Source: Brevundimonas intermedia
GTDB lineage: Bacteria > Pseudomonadota > Alphaproteobacteria > Caulobacterales > Caulobacteraceae
DNA: 64,000 bases
Direction: 5' to 3'
Assembly (NCBI RefSeq): GCF_004614235.1
Contig: NZ_SPVH01000006.1
Location: 1,364,001 to 1,428,000, forward strand
In this document: piece after piece, positions 16,498 to 26,378 of the stretch
How positions within the stretch are numbered: position 1 is the stretch's first letter
Layout: each line of letters opens with the position of its first letter
Notes under the pieces: model-generated
Databases searched by the model: none
What the model was told of the DNA's origin: nothing
What the model saw: only the letters and a program-made list of their open reading frames with translations
Position numbers and translations under genes: made by a program

Positions 16498-17430
16498 TCA
16501 GGCTTCAGGGCGGCCGAGCATCGCCGCGCCATAGAGTTTCGGCTCGAATTTCTTGGTCCAGAAGACCTTGCCGAGGCCTCTGGCGCAGCGGTCGTAGGTC
16601 TGGGCGCGGTCGGGGCGGCGCAGGAGGGCGGACGCCAGCGACAGGGCGCCCCAGACGCCGGTTTGGGCCAGGCCGACCAGCATCCATTTGACGACGCCGG
16701 GCCAGTCGCGGCGGTCGGCGGCCATCTGGGTCGGGCTCTGGCCATAGGCGAAGGCGCGGGTCAGGGCGTAGTTCAGGGTGGCGCGGTGAGGCGGGGCGAA
16801 CTCGTCCGCCCAGGCGTCAGCGGCCCAGCCGAACCGGCCGCCGCGCGCCGATAGGGCCGTGAACAGCCGGTCGTCCTCGCCCCCCGTCTCGTTCATGGCG
16901 ACATCGAAGGGCGCGTCGCCGGGCAGGGCGGTCGCGCGCACCATCAGACTGTTGCCGCAGCCGTGGATATCGTCGGTCAGGCCGGTCTCGCGCGGGCCGT
17001 CACGGCCGAAGAACCGCTCCAGATAGGTGGTGGTCCAGCCGGTGTCAGCCGGCACACGCCCGCGAATGGGGCCGAAGACGACATCGGCGCCGGTCTGGCC
17101 TTGCGCGTCCAGCAGGGCGGCGAGCCAGCCGGACGAGGCGGCCTCGTCGTCGTCGAGGAAGGCGATCAGGGGCGCGTCGGTCGCCGACAGGCCGACGTTG
17201 CGTGCCGTGGCTACGCCGGGCACGGGGGCGTGGACGTAGGTCAGGGGGACGGGCGCCTCGCCGCGCAGCCGCTCGATCAGGACGGCGGCGGACCCTTGCG
17301 GGTCGTTGTCGGCAATGACGACGGCGGCGACGCGGTGCAGCGATCCGGTCTGGACGAAGACCGAGCGCAGGGCGCGCTCCAGGCTGTCGGGGCGGCGCAG
17401 GGTCGGGATGATGACGGCGACGTCACGCAT
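16498..17430 (-). CDS. hfsG: Family 2 glycosyltransferase, probable HfsG
   Basis: A 310 aa inverting GT-A-fold enzyme: VAVIIPTLRRPDSLERAL at the N-terminus, the nucleotide-sugar strand VIADNDP, the acidic LIAFLDDDEA motif, and a later GGEDDRLF block that provides the catalytic base region. The C-terminal half carries hydrophobic helices suggesting membrane association. By position it should add a sugar to the holdfast repeat unit; HfsG of Caulobacter transfers N-acetylglucosamine. Which of the two adjacent GT2 genes is hfsG and which is hfsL is my best guess. ATG at 17430, 2 bp after the upstream gene's stop. Confidence 0.75.
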   Translation of the reverse strand: MRDVAVIIPTLRRPDSLERALRSVFVQTGSLHRVAAVVIADNDPQGSAAVLIERLRGEAPVPLTYVHAPVPGVATARNVGLSATDAPLIAFLDDDEAASSGWLAALLDAQGQTGADVVFGPIRGRVPADTGWTTTYLERFFGRDGPRETGLTDDIHGCGNSLMVRATALPGDAPFDVAMNETGGEDDRLFTALSARGGRFGWAADAWADEFAPPHRATLNYALTRAFAYGQSPTQMAADRRDWPGVVKWMLVGLAQTGVWGALSLASALLRRPDRAQTYDRCARGLGKVFWTKKFEPKLYGAAMLGRPEA

Positions 17431-17432
17431 GG

Positions 17433-18365
17433 TCAGACGGCGTCCGCATAGACGGCGGCGCGGTAGAGACGCAGGGCGAAGGCGCGGGCCTTGACCGGCA
17501 GGACCGTCGTCAGGGCGGCCTGTTTCATCAGGCGGCGCGCCAGGGGCAGGGCGGGCAGGCGTTTCAGGGCGCGCGCGGCCTTGTAGCTGGGATAGGTCTG
17601 GACGATGGCGGGGTGCAGGGCGACGACGCGGGCGAAGTTGCCGGCGCCCTGGTCGAACTTGCGCGCCAGGTCCTCGACGGTGTCCAGGCCCATGTGGGTG
17701 GCGGGATTGTCGATGTGGATGACGGGAAACCGGCGCGAGACGCGCATGGCCCATTCCACGTCCTCCCAGCCCCAACCGCTGAAACCGGGATCGAAGGATT
17801 CGGCTGCGAAGACGTCGCGGCGCACCAGGAGGTTGGAGGTGTAGACGTATTTCTCAGGCGTCAGGGCGCGCTGGGACGCCGGCAGGCATTCCGAGGCGCC
17901 GGAAAGGGCCCGGTGGACGGCGAACCGGGCATCGGTCGGGGCCTGATCGAGAGAGAAGCCGCCGAAGGCTACGGCGGGCGCATCCTGGGCGAACAGGCGC
18001 AGCCAGGTCTGAAGGAAGACCGGCGTATCGGGCCGCATGTCGCTGTCGAGGAACAGATAGGCCTCGCCCCGGGCGGCGGTGGTCAGGCGATTGCGGCCCC
18101 TGGCGCGACCCTCGTTGGCGACGAGGCTGATCAGGCGCACGGGCAGTTCCAGGGCGTCTAGGGTCGCCTGAATCCGGGTGGTCAGATCGGTGTCGGCGGT
18201 GCCGTCGTCCAGCAGGATCAGCTCGACCGCGCCGGCCAGGGCTGCGGCCTCGGTGTCCAGTCGGCGCAACAGGGCCTGGGGATCGTCACGCAGGAAGGGG
18301 ATCAGGACCGAGATCGTCGGTTTGGCCTGCGACCAGGCGGCGTTGTCGTGGATATAGGCGCTCAT
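17433..18365 (-). CDS. hfsL: Family 2 glycosyltransferase, probable HfsL
   Basis: A 310 aa GT-A glycosyltransferase: TISVLIPFLRDDPQALL, the LILLDDGT and AYLFLDSDMRPDTP (Asp-x-Asp) motifs, and the acceptor-side block GWGWEDVEWAMR (WGWEDVE is typical of GT2/GT27 galactosaminyl-like enzymes). Predicted to build the holdfast repeat unit on a lipid carrier at the inner face of the membrane. Its ATG at 18365 overlaps the hfsF stop by 4 bp (ATGA), so the two genes are translationally coupled. The hfsL name is by synteny and could be swapped with the neighbour. Confidence 0.72.
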   Translation of the reverse strand: MSAYIHDNAAWSQAKPTISVLIPFLRDDPQALLRRLDTEAAALAGAVELILLDDGTADTDLTTRIQATLDALELPVRLISLVANEGRARGRNRLTTAARGEAYLFLDSDMRPDTPVFLQTWLRLFAQDAPAVAFGGFSLDQAPTDARFAVHRALSGASECLPASQRALTPEKYVYTSNLLVRRDVFAAESFDPGFSGWGWEDVEWAMRVSRRFPVIHIDNPATHMGLDTVEDLARKFDQGAGNFARVVALHPAIVQTYPSYKAARALKRLPALPLARRLMKQAALTTVLPVKARAFALRLYRAAVYADAV

Positions 18366-19807
18366 GCCGGCACGCTGCGACGCGCGCGGATCAGGCGCAT
18401 CAGGACGTCGCGGACCCCTGCGGCGTTCAGCGTCAGGGCGACGACGGCATAGACGATCCCACCCACGCCGGCGTCCAGCATCAGTTCCACGAACCCGCCG
18501 ATGGGGGGCAACATCCAGACGACCCCGGCCATGACGACCGACGCGATGCCACAGCGGATCAGCGCCTCCCACGGCATGGGCAGGGCGATGGCGCGGCGGC
18601 TGAGCAGCAGGCATGCGATCAGGCCGATGGCGAAGCTGGCGGCGGTGGAGACGGCGGCGCCGAGGACGCCCAGCCGGGGGATCAGCATCAGGTTCAGCGC
18701 GACGTTGCACAGGGCCGGAATGGCCATAGTGACCAGCAGCAGGCCGGTCTTCTTGCCCAGGGTGAAGCCGAAGCCGAAGTAGTAGGCGATCATGCCGGAC
18801 AGGAAGGACGAGGCCGCGATCCATGGCGTGACCAGCGCGGCGGCGGCGCGCAGATCCTGGCCGATCATCAGCTCCGCCATCGGCCGTGCGACCATCGACA
18901 GGCCGACGGCGGCGGGCAGGCCGATCAGGATCAGGGTCGATCCCTGCTCCAGCGCCGTGCGGCGCAGGGCCTCGCGCCCGCCGCGCTCCAGCGCCATGAC
19001 CATGGCCGGCGCACCGGCCGCCCCTAGCCAGATGAAGATGACGTCCAGGGTGCGGTTCGCCAGGCTGTAGCTGGCGTGATAGGCGCCGACGGCCCCCGCA
19101 TCCATGAAGGCGGCCAGCAGGAACCGATCCGTCGAGGCCAGCACCACGGCCAGCGTCAGCGACGCCGCGATCGGATAGCCGTAGGCGGCATAGGCCTTGA
19201 GCCGCGCCCGGTCCACGGCGCCGCCGGTCGCCTGGCGCAACTCGCCGGGCAGGATGAAGGGCAGGGCGAACAGGGGGGCGATGGCCAGGCCCAGCAGGGG
19301 CGAGGCCGCGCCGGCCCCGGCCACAGCGAACCCGGCGCCGACCAGAAAGCCCAGAATGGAGACGCCGATATCGACGCGGGCGGCCTTGGACACCTCGCCC
19401 GCCGCCCGGTACCGCTCCTGCGCCAGCTTGGCCAGGTTGCGCACCGGCGCGCCGGCCAGGCCGAAGGCGACGGCGATCTTGAGCGCGGGCGTCAGGGGCG
19501 CCAGCCACACCACCAGGGCGGCGATGGGCGTGAAGACGGCGATGATGGCGAAGGAGGTGCGGTACAGGCTGGCGAAATGGGCGGCCAGGCCCTGGGGCGT
19601 GCGTTCGGCCGCCCAGAAGCGGGCCATCGACGCCTCCAGCCAGCTGAAGGTCACGGTGTGGGCCAGGGTGGTGACCGAAAAGGCCAGGGCGTAGTGGCCG
19701 AAGTCGTCGGGGCTGAGCAGGCGCGTAAAGACGAAGATGGTCAGGAACCCGACTGCGCCCTGGACGATCTGGGCCGGCAGATAGCCCCAGACGCCGCGCC
19801 AGAACAT
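18362..19807 (-). CDS. hfsF: Oligosaccharide flippase, probable HfsF
   Basis: A Wzx/MATE-like polysaccharide flippase of 481 aa with about 12-14 hydrophobic segments and the family opening [23 protein letters not shown], then [17 protein letters not shown]. HfsF moves the lipid-linked holdfast repeat unit across the inner membrane. ATG at 19807 is taken; a TTG overlapping the hfsE stop (about 19822) would add five residues. It is followed by hfsL with an overlap, and is preceded by hfsE by about 11 bp, so hfsE-F-L-G reads as one operon on the minus strand. Confidence 0.82.
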   Translation of the reverse strand: MFWRGVWGYLPAQIVQGAVGFLTIFVFTRLLSPDDFGHYALAFSVTTLAHTVTFSWLEASMARFWAAERTPQGLAAHFASLYRTSFAIIAVFTPIAALVVWLAPLTPALKIAVAFGLAGAPVRNLAKLAQERYRAAGEVSKAARVDIGVSILGFLVGAGFAVAGAGAASPLLGLAIAPLFALPFILPGELRQATGGAVDRARLKAYAAYGYPIAASLTLAVVLASTDRFLLAAFMDAGAVGAYHASYSLANRTLDVIFIWLGAAGAPAMVMALERGGREALRRTALEQGSTLILIGLPAAVGLSMVARPMAELMIGQDLRAAAALVTPWIAASSFLSGMIAYYFGFGFTLGKKTGLLLVTMAIPALCNVALNLMLIPRLGVLGAAVSTAASFAIGLIACLLLSRRAIALPMPWEALIRCGIASVVMAGVVWMLPPIGGFVELMLDAGVGGIVYAVVALTLNAAGVRDVLMRLIRARRSVPA

Positions 19808-19818
19808 GCGCTGTTCGC

Positions 19819-21303
19819 TCAACGCACGGCCGCCCGGTCGCCCAGCAGGACGGGGATGGTGACGGCGATGACCCACAGGTCCAGCCAGAAGGACTGGCGT
19901 TCGATATATTCGATGTCCAGCTGGACGCGCTCGCGAACCTGGGCCTCGGTGTCGACCGGCCCGCGCGATCCCTTGATGGCGGCCCAGCCGGTCATGCCGG
20001 GTTTGATGCGGTGGCGATGGGCGTATTCGGCGACCAGCAGGGCGGACTCGGTCTCGCCGGTCTTCATGCCGATGGCGTGCGGGCGGGGGCCGACCAGGGA
20101 CATCTCGCCCGACAGGACGTTGAAGATCTGGGGCAGCTCATCCAGGCTGGTGGCCCGAATGAAGCGGCCGACGCGGGTGACGCGGTCGTCGCCGGGGCAG
20201 ACCTGGCGGCTGGCGGTGGCGTCGGCGGCCTCGTGGCGCATCGAGCGGAACTTCCACACCACGATGGTCTCGTGATTGAAGCCGTGGCGACGCTGGCGGA
20301 ATAGGATCGGACCACGGCTGTCCAGACGCACCGCCAGGGCGACCAGGGCCATGACGGGGGCGGCGACCACCAGGGCGACGGCGCCGATCAGCAGGTCCTG
20401 CATCCGCTTGTTGAAGGCCCGACGATCCGGATCGGCCGGCCCGTCCAGCGACGCCAGCGGCGCATTGGCCAGCCGGTTCAGCACCCCGTCACGACCCAGC
20501 TCGGAATCGACCAGCACCGTCAGCGGATTGGGCAGGGCGTTCAGACGTTGCGTCAGGTCGCGCACCCGCTGCCCGGCATTGGGATCGATGGCCAGGACGA
20601 TCCGGTCCACATAGGGGGTCATGCGATGGGTCAGCAGGGCGTTGGCGTCGCCCAGAACCGGCACGCCGGCGATGCTGTCGGGCGAACGGGCAAGACGGTC
20701 GTCAAATACGCCCAGCACATTCATGTCGCGTCGCTCCAGCGCCCGCTCGATCAGGATTCTGGCGTTCCGGGTGGCGCCGACGATGACGATATTGGGCGAC
20801 AGGGCGCCGAGACGCCGCCAGCGGGCGATCACCGTCAGCCACAGCCCATGCAGCACGATCAAGGCCGCCGTCGTCGTTAAAGCCCAGGGCGCGACCACGT
20901 CCAGAGCCGGTCGATCCAGCAGCCACCCCAGGATCAGGGCGACGCCGGCCGAGACCACGCCGACCCCCGCAACCCCGGCCAGATGCAGGGTCCAGGGCGT
21001 GTCGCGACCGAATCGATAAAGCTGTAGCGCCCGCATCGACACGAGGACCAGCACTGCGCCTGCGATCACGGGCGCCGCATCTCCGACGCTGATGTCGGCC
21101 AGGCCCATGGGCTGGATCGCCAGGATCGCGCCCAAAGCCAGACCGACGACGACAAGCACATCGACGAGCCTGAAATAGTGGGCCGACAGCCGCACAGTCG
21201 ACCGCTGGCGCGCATTTAGCCACACCTCAGGGCGGAACGGCCCACGCGAGGCGCGGCCCTTGGGCGGCGCGTCGGCGGCGAGACTGGCGGGGCGGTCGAG
21301 CAA
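19819..21303 (-). CDS. hfsE: Polyprenyl glycosylphosphotransferase, probable HfsE
   Basis: An initiating sugar-phosphate transferase of the WbaP/PssY type, 494 aa. The N-terminal half holds four to five transmembrane helices and a CoA-binding-like Rossmann segment ([19 protein letters not shown]). The C-terminal half is the bacterial sugar transferase domain: one membrane helix, then [26 protein letters not shown], and [23 protein letters not shown]. It starts holdfast repeat-unit synthesis by moving a sugar-1-phosphate onto undecaprenyl phosphate. No ATG is available; TTG at 21303 gives the full N-terminus, and a GTG at residue 27 is a shorter option. Confidence 0.85.
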   Translation of the reverse strand: MLDRPASLAADAPPKGRASRGPFRPEVWLNARQRSTVRLSAHYFRLVDVLVVVGLALGAILAIQPMGLADISVGDAAPVIAGAVLVLVSMRALQLYRFGRDTPWTLHLAGVAGVGVVSAGVALILGWLLDRPALDVVAPWALTTTAALIVLHGLWLTVIARWRRLGALSPNIVIVGATRNARILIERALERRDMNVLGVFDDRLARSPDSIAGVPVLGDANALLTHRMTPYVDRIVLAIDPNAGQRVRDLTQRLNALPNPLTVLVDSELGRDGVLNRLANAPLASLDGPADPDRRAFNKRMQDLLIGAVALVVAAPVMALVALAVRLDSRGPILFRQRRHGFNHETIVVWKFRSMRHEAADATASRQVCPGDDRVTRVGRFIRATSLDELPQIFNVLSGEMSLVGPRPHAIGMKTGETESALLVAEYAHRHRIKPGMTGWAAIKGSRGPVDTEAQVRERVQLDIEYIERQSFWLDLWVIAVTIPVLLGDRAAVR

Positions 21304-21429
21304 AGGGCGATCCAGAGGCGAAGAACGGCCGCGACATTGCCGGTATCGCCTCTATGTCGCGTTAACGTGGACGCTTTCGCTAGAACCGGATTGCGCGACG
21401 CATCAGCCTCCGCTATCGACGCCGTCGCA

Positions 21430-21521
21430 GGAGACGTGGCCGAGTGGCTGAAGGCAACGGTTTGCTAAATCGTCGTACCCCGTAAGGGGTACCGAGGGTT
21501 CGAATCCCTCCGTCTCCGCCA
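21430..21521 (+). tRNA. tRNA-Ser (anticodon GCT)
   Basis: A complete class II tRNA. The acceptor stem GGAGACG (21430-21436) pairs with CGTCTCC (21511-21517), followed by G and an encoded CCA ending at 21521. The anticodon loop TTTGCTAAA carries GCT (reads AGC/AGU serine codons). A long variable arm (TACCCCGTAAGGGGTA) and T-loop GGTTCGAATCC follow. It lies between divergent hfsE and the dctD gene. Confidence 0.97.
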
Positions 21522-21555
21522 TTCTTTTCCCTACAGTTACGAAGTCGCCGTTTCA

Positions 21556-22890
21556 TCACCGAAACGCCGCCGGCTTCAGCCCATGCCGTTGGAGCTTGTC
21601 GTAGAGCGTCTTTCTCGGGACGCGCATTTCGGCGAGGACGGCGGTGATGTCGCCGTGGTGGGCCTGGAGGGCGTCGCGGAGGAGGTCGGCTTCGAAGCGA
21701 TTCAGGCGTTCGGGCAGGCTGAGGCCTGCGTCGGTCGGGCGGGCAGTCTCGTCCAGCGACAGGGCGACGCGCTCGGCGAAATGGGCCAGTTCGCGGATAT
21801 TTCCGGGCCAGTCGGCCTCCAGCAAGCGGCGTCGCACGCCGTCGCCGACGTTCGGCGGCTCGATGCCGTGGCGGTCGGCGGCGCGGCGCAGGAAGTGGGC
21901 GAACAGCAGGGGGATGTCCTCGCGCCGTTCGCGCAGCGGCGGCACGCGCAGCCGCACCACGTTCAGCCGGTAATAGAGGTCTTCGCGGAAGGCGCCGGTG
22001 CGCGCGGCCTCGCCCAGATCGACCTTTGACGAGGCCAGGATCCGCAGGTCCAGGGCGCGGGGTTCGTTGGCGCCGATGGGGTGGACCTCGCGTTCCTCCA
22101 GCACCCGCAGCATCTTGACCTGGACGGCCAGGGGCATGCTCTCGACCTCGTCCAGGAACAGAGAGCCGTTGTGGGCGCGCTCCACATGGCCGACGCGGCG
22201 GCGCAGGGCGCCGGCGAAGGCGCCAAGTTCGTGGCCGAACAATTCGCTCTCGATCAGACCGTCGGGCAGGGCGCCGCAGTTGACGGCGACGAAGGGCGCC
22301 AGCCGGCGTCGGCCGCCGTTGTGCAAGGCGCGGGCGACGGCCTCCTTGCCGGTACCGGTCTCACCCTCGATCAGCACGTCCATGCGGGCGTCGGCGATCT
22401 GGGCGATGGTGGCTCGAAGCGCCGTGATGGCGCGCGACGACCCGGCCAGCGGCAACTCTTGTCCGCCGTCCGAGGCCATGGCCAGCAGGCGGCGGTTCTC
22501 CAGCACCAGACCGCGTTTTTCCAGCGCCCGGTTCAGGCTGTCTTGAAGGCGTTCGAACGGAAAGGGCTTGGCCACGAAATCATAGGCGCCGTCGTGCATG
22601 GCCGCGACCGCATCGCCGATGTCGCCATGGCCGGTGATCATGATGACGGGCAGGGCGGGGTCCAGCGCCTGTAGCCGGCTGAGCAGCTGGCGCCCGTCCA
22701 GGCCGGGCATCCGCAGGTCGGTGACGATCACGCCGGGAAAGTCGGCGTCGATCGCCTTCAACGCCGGCTCGGCGGCGGGAAAGGCGCGCACGTCGTAACC
22801 CTCCAGCGTCAGGCGTTCCACCAGGGCCTGGCGGAAGTCGGCGTCGTCCTCGATCAGCGCGACGGCGTTGGGGCGGGCGAACTCCATCAT
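21556..22890 (-). CDS. dctD: Sigma-54-dependent response regulator DctD (C4-dicarboxylate transport)
   Basis: A 444 aa NtrC-type activator. Receiver domain with Asp58 in VIVTDLRMPG and KPF at 108-110. AAA+ domain with Walker A GETGTGKE (residues 176-183), Walker B LFLDEVESM, and a C-terminal Fis-type HTH (GDITAVLAEMRVPRKTLYDKL). Activated by DctB, it would drive sigma-54 transcription of dctA. One oddity: the sigma-54 contact loop reads GAFAGA (223-228), with Ala226 where nearly all activators have Thr. ATG at 22890 overlaps the dctB stop by 4 bp. Confidence 0.92.
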   Translation of the reverse strand: MMEFARPNAVALIEDDADFRQALVERLTLEGYDVRAFPAAEPALKAIDADFPGVIVTDLRMPGLDGRQLLSRLQALDPALPVIMITGHGDIGDAVAAMHDGAYDFVAKPFPFERLQDSLNRALEKRGLVLENRRLLAMASDGGQELPLAGSSRAITALRATIAQIADARMDVLIEGETGTGKEAVARALHNGGRRRLAPFVAVNCGALPDGLIESELFGHELGAFAGALRRRVGHVERAHNGSLFLDEVESMPLAVQVKMLRVLEEREVHPIGANEPRALDLRILASSKVDLGEAARTGAFREDLYYRLNVVRLRVPPLRERREDIPLLFAHFLRRAADRHGIEPPNVGDGVRRRLLEADWPGNIRELAHFAERVALSLDETARPTDAGLSLPERLNRFEADLLRDALQAHHGDITAVLAEMRVPRKTLYDKLQRHGLKPAAFR

Positions 22891-24722
22891 GCGGTCCTCA
22901 GTGTGGCGACGAAGGTCGCGCCGTCGTCACCCTCGGCCAGGTCCAGCTCACCGCCGAAGCCGGCGACGATGTCGCGGCAGATCACCAGCCCAAGGCCTAG
23001 TCCGTTGGCGCGGGTGGTGACGAAGGGGGTGAACAGCTGGGCGCGCACCTGGGGCGGCACGCCGGGCCCGTTGTCCGAGACGATCAGACGGACGCGGTCC
23101 CGGTCGCGCGTCACCTTCAGCAGCAGGCGAGGGCGGTCATGGCCCTCCAGCGCCTCGGCCGCGTTCTTGAGCAGGTTGACGATGACCTGCTCCAGCCGGA
23201 AGCGGTCGGCGCGGACCGTGACCTCGGCGTCGCCCTCTCGGACCAGGTCGATCCCGCCCTCGTCCAGCCGGCCCCGCGTCAGCAGAAGGGCGCCGTGGAT
23301 GGCGTCTTCCAGCCGCACTGCGCCGATCTTGGGGTCGGACTTTCTGGAGAAGACCCGCAGCTCCTGCGTGATGGCGCCGATACGCTGGGTCAGGTCGCCG
23401 ATGCGCGCCAGGGCGCCGCGCGCCTTTTCGGGATCGTTGCGGTCCAGCAGGACGCCGGCGGTCTCGGCCTGGGTCTGAATGGCGGCGACGGGCTGGTTGA
23501 TCTCGTGCGCGACGCTGGCCACGATCTGACCCAAAGCCGCCAGCTTGCTCGCCTGAACCAGTTCGTCGCGCAGCAGTTCGCGGGCGGTCTCGGCGCGGCG
23601 ACGTTCCTCGATCTGGCGGTTCAGGGCGGAGTTTGCGTCGCGCAGTTCGCGGGTGCGTTCGTCGATCCGCCGCTCCAACTCCAGCCGGGCTTCCTCCTCG
23701 GCGCGTGCACGGGCCAGGCCCTGCTGGCGACGCCGCAGCAAGAAGGCGACCAGCCCCGCCAGCAGGGTCACGACCAGGGCCGCCAGGGCGCGGGCGGCGG
23801 CGACGGCGACGTCGATGCCGCCCCGTGTCGGCGACAGCAGATGCAGGGTCCAGCCGGGCGTCTCGGTCGGCACCGCCGCATGCATCCAGCGCTGCTCGCC
23901 GTCGCCGGCCTGCGCCTGGACCAGACGGGGCTGGTCACCCGGCGGGGTGGCGAAGGGCAGGGGACGCAAGGCCTCGGGCTGAAGCGTCTGATCGGTCAGG
24001 GTCAGGCGACGCCGCCGCTCGTCGAGCGGCTCGGTGGTGCGGAACCGCCATTCCGGCACGCTGGTGATCAGTACGACGCCGCCGGGATCGACGACATAGG
24101 CCGGCTCGCCCGAAGCGCGCCATTCGGCCTCCAACGCGTCGAACTCGACCTTGACCACGACCACGCCCAGCGGCGTCCCGTCGGCGCCGTCCACTCGCCG
24201 CGCGAGATAAAGGCCCGGCCGTCCCGATACGGTGCCCAGTGCGAAGAACTCGGCCCGGCCGCTGCGCATCGCATTGATGAAATAGGGACGGAAGCCGTAG
24301 TCGGCGCCGACGAAGCTGGTGGGCAGGCGCCAGTTGCTGGCCGCGCGGGTCCGGCCTCCGGCGTCGATGATGTAGATGACCGCCGCCCGGGTCTGACGCG
24401 CCAGGTTCTCAAGCTTCAGATCGACTCGCTCGCCTTGCGCCGTCGTGGGCGCGGCCAGCAGATCGGCGATGTCGGGATCGCCGGCCAGGGCCACGGGCAG
24501 GGAGCGATGCTTTTCCAGCTCGCTGCGCAGGACGGCGGCGTGCAGGGCGGCGGCGGCCTCTGCCTGACGCGCCAGCTCGGCCCGTGCGTCTCGACGCGCC
24601 ACCTCGCCTGCGCCCAGGGCGGCGATGAGGGCGACGAGAATCCACCCTCCGGCAAACGCCAGCCACCCCCGGCGGCGGGATCCGACCGAAGCCGGCGATT
24701 CAGAAGGACGGCTGAAAGGCAT
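22887..24722 (-). CDS. dctB: Sensor histidine kinase DctB
   Basis: A 611 aa membrane kinase. TM1 is at about residues 19-40 and TM2 about 294-316, enclosing a large periplasmic double-PAS-like sensor with DYGFRPYFINAMRSGRAEFFALGT and RPGLYLARRV, the dicarboxylate-binding module of DctB. A coiled coil leads to the phosphorylatable His in VASVAHEINQPVAAI, then VNLLKNAAEAL (N box), SDNGPGVP (G1) and GLGLGL (G2). It senses C4-dicarboxylates and phosphorylates DctD. ATG at 24722. Divergent from dctA, with a 237 bp control region between. Confidence 0.93.
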   Translation of the reverse strand: MPFSRPSESPASVGSRRRGWLAFAGGWILVALIAALGAGEVARRDARAELARQAEAAAALHAAVLRSELEKHRSLPVALAGDPDIADLLAAPTTAQGERVDLKLENLARQTRAAVIYIIDAGGRTRAASNWRLPTSFVGADYGFRPYFINAMRSGRAEFFALGTVSGRPGLYLARRVDGADGTPLGVVVVKVEFDALEAEWRASGEPAYVVDPGGVVLITSVPEWRFRTTEPLDERRRRLTLTDQTLQPEALRPLPFATPPGDQPRLVQAQAGDGEQRWMHAAVPTETPGWTLHLLSPTRGGIDVAVAAARALAALVVTLLAGLVAFLLRRRQQGLARARAEEEARLELERRIDERTRELRDANSALNRQIEERRRAETARELLRDELVQASKLAALGQIVASVAHEINQPVAAIQTQAETAGVLLDRNDPEKARGALARIGDLTQRIGAITQELRVFSRKSDPKIGAVRLEDAIHGALLLTRGRLDEGGIDLVREGDAEVTVRADRFRLEQVIVNLLKNAAEALEGHDRPRLLLKVTRDRDRVRLIVSDNGPGVPPQVRAQLFTPFVTTRANGLGLGLVICRDIVAGFGGELDLAEGDDGATFVATLRTA

Positions 24723-24959
24723 GGCGCATTGTGCGGATAATCGCACTCCGACACTAGATGCGCGCGCGAAAAATCGCACAACTTTGCGCGTCTGGCCGTC
24801 CAGAGGGATAAAATAGACAAGGAAAACATAGTTATAAATGAAGTGAGCAATGAAGTTGGTCTGTCCGATCAACTCGCCGACTGTCTTCGGGCGGAGCGTG
24901 GCGAAGATCGCGCCCATCGAGGAGACTGCGGGGACACCCCCGCACATCAGGAGCTTGTC
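24723..24959. other. dctB-dctA divergent control region
   Basis: 237 bp between the divergent sensor and carrier genes. Around 24770-24850 it is AT-richer than the genome, as a promoter region should be. It contains one sigma-54-like site (see next entry). Upstream activator sites for DctD are expected here but I could not define an unambiguous palindrome. Confidence 0.5.
24899..24913 (+). promoter_or_regulatory. Possible sigma-54 promoter of dctA
   Basis: TGGCGAAGATCGCGC has the required GG and GC pairs ten bases apart (24900-24901 and 24912-24913) and the TGGC of the -24 box, but not the usual TTGC at -12. It would place the transcription start about 35 bp before the dctA GTG. Weak by sequence alone; supported by the presence of DctD, which acts with sigma-54. 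Confidence 0.3.
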
Positions 24960-26315
24960 GTGATCGCAATTCCGTCTGAGGCCGCGCCGGCCGTTCGTCG
25001 GCCGTTCTACCGCCACCTGTATTTCCAGGTGCTGATCGCCATCGCGCTGGGCGCGCTGATCGGCCATTTCTGGCCGACTTTCGGTGAGAGCCTGAAGCCG
25101 CTGGGCGACGGCTTCATCAAGCTGGTGAAGATGGTCATCGCGCCGGTGATCTTCCTGACCATCGTGACGGGCATCGCCGGCATGCGCGATCTGGGCAGCG
25201 TCGGGCGCGTCGCCGCCAAGGCCTTCGCCTATTTCCTGGTTTTCTCGACCCTGGCCCTGATCGTGGGCCTGATCATCGCCAATCTTGTTCGTCCCGGCGA
25301 CGGACTGAACATCGACCCCGCGAGCCTGAATGCGGGCGCAGTCGAACAGTACGCCGCCGCCGCGCATGAAAGCACCATTGTCGGCTTCCTGATGGGGGTC
25401 ATTCCCGACACCCTGGTCAGCGCCTTCTCGACTGGCAACATCCTGCAGGTCCTGTTCGTCTCCATTCTGTTCGGCCTGGCTCTGGCGCTGGTAGGCGAGC
25501 GTGGTCAGCCGGTGCTCGACTTGTTCGAGACGCTGAGCCTGGCCGTGTTCAAGCTGGTGGCCATCGTGATGAAGGCCGCGCCGATCGGCGCCTTCGGAGC
25601 CTTCGCCTTCACGATCGGGGCCTACGGCATCGCGTCCATCGCCAATCTGGCGGCCCTGATCGTCACCTTCTACGTGACCGCCATCATCTTCGTTGTGGGG
25701 GTGCTGGGCCTGGTCGGGATCGCCAACGGCTTCAACATCCTGAAGCTGATCCGCTACCTGAAGGAAGAACTGCTGCTGGTGCTGGGCACCTCCAGTTCCG
25801 AGGCGGCTCTGCCGAGCCTAATCGCCAAGATGGAGCGCGCGGGCGCCGCCAAGTCGGTGGTCGGCCTGGTCGTGCCCACCGGCTATTCGTTCAATCTGGA
25901 CGGCACCAACATCTATATGACGATGGCCGCCCTGTTCATCGCCCAGGCGCTGAACATCGACCTGACCATCTGGCAGCAGATCACGCTGCTTCTGGTGGCG
26001 ATGCTGTCGTCCAAGGGCGCAGCGGGGATCACCGGTGCGGGCTTCATCACCCTGGCGGCGACCCTGTCGGTCGTGCCGGATGTGCCGGTCGCCGGCATGG
26101 CGCTGATCCTGGGCATCGACCGCTTCATGAGCGAGTGCCGAGCCCTGACCAACTTCATCGGCAACGCCGTGGCGACCCTTGTCGTAGCCCGATGGGAGAA
26201 TGCGTTGGATCGCGACGCCTTGAAGGCCGCGCTGGACGGCAAACCGCAACCTGTCGCCGCCGCGCCCAATCCGGCGGCGGGACCAGGCGACGATCTGGTT
26301 CTCGCGGACGACTGA
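24960..26315 (+). CDS. dctA: C4-dicarboxylate transport protein DctA
   Basis: A sodium- or proton-coupled symporter for succinate, fumarate and malate in the inner membrane, DAACS family, 451 aa. Typical pieces are [24 protein letters not shown], the [19 protein letters not shown] re-entrant region, the serine-rich loop [11 protein letters not shown], and [22 protein letters not shown]. The GTG at 24960 with AGGAG upstream (24949-24953) gives normal length. An earlier frame start at 24843 adds about 39 residues without family similarity. Its divergent neighbours dctB-dctD control it. It has a Pro/Ala-rich tail. Confidence 0.94.
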   Translation: MIAIPSEAAPAVRRPFYRHLYFQVLIAIALGALIGHFWPTFGESLKPLGDGFIKLVKMVIAPVIFLTIVTGIAGMRDLGSVGRVAAKAFAYFLVFSTLALIVGLIIANLVRPGDGLNIDPASLNAGAVEQYAAAAHESTIVGFLMGVIPDTLVSAFSTGNILQVLFVSILFGLALALVGERGQPVLDLFETLSLAVFKLVAIVMKAAPIGAFGAFAFTIGAYGIASIANLAALIVTFYVTAIIFVVGVLGLVGIANGFNILKLIRYLKEELLLVLGTSSSEAALPSLIAKMERAGAAKSVVGLVVPTGYSFNLDGTNIYMTMAALFIAQALNIDLTIWQQITLLLVAMLSSKGAAGITGAGFITLAATLSVVPDVPVAGMALILGIDRFMSECRALTNFIGNAVATLVVARWENALDRDALKAALDGKPQPVAAAPNPAAGPGDDLVLADD

Positions 26316-26378
26316 TCCGCGAAGACATTTTTGGAGACGGGATCGCCGACATAACGGCGACCCGCGAGGGAGGAGACA

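Noticed and set aside
17433-19508. 691-codon minus-strand open frame
   Set aside because: It fuses the out-of-frame shadow of hfsF with the true hfsL; the real hfsL begins at the ATG overlapping the hfsF stop.
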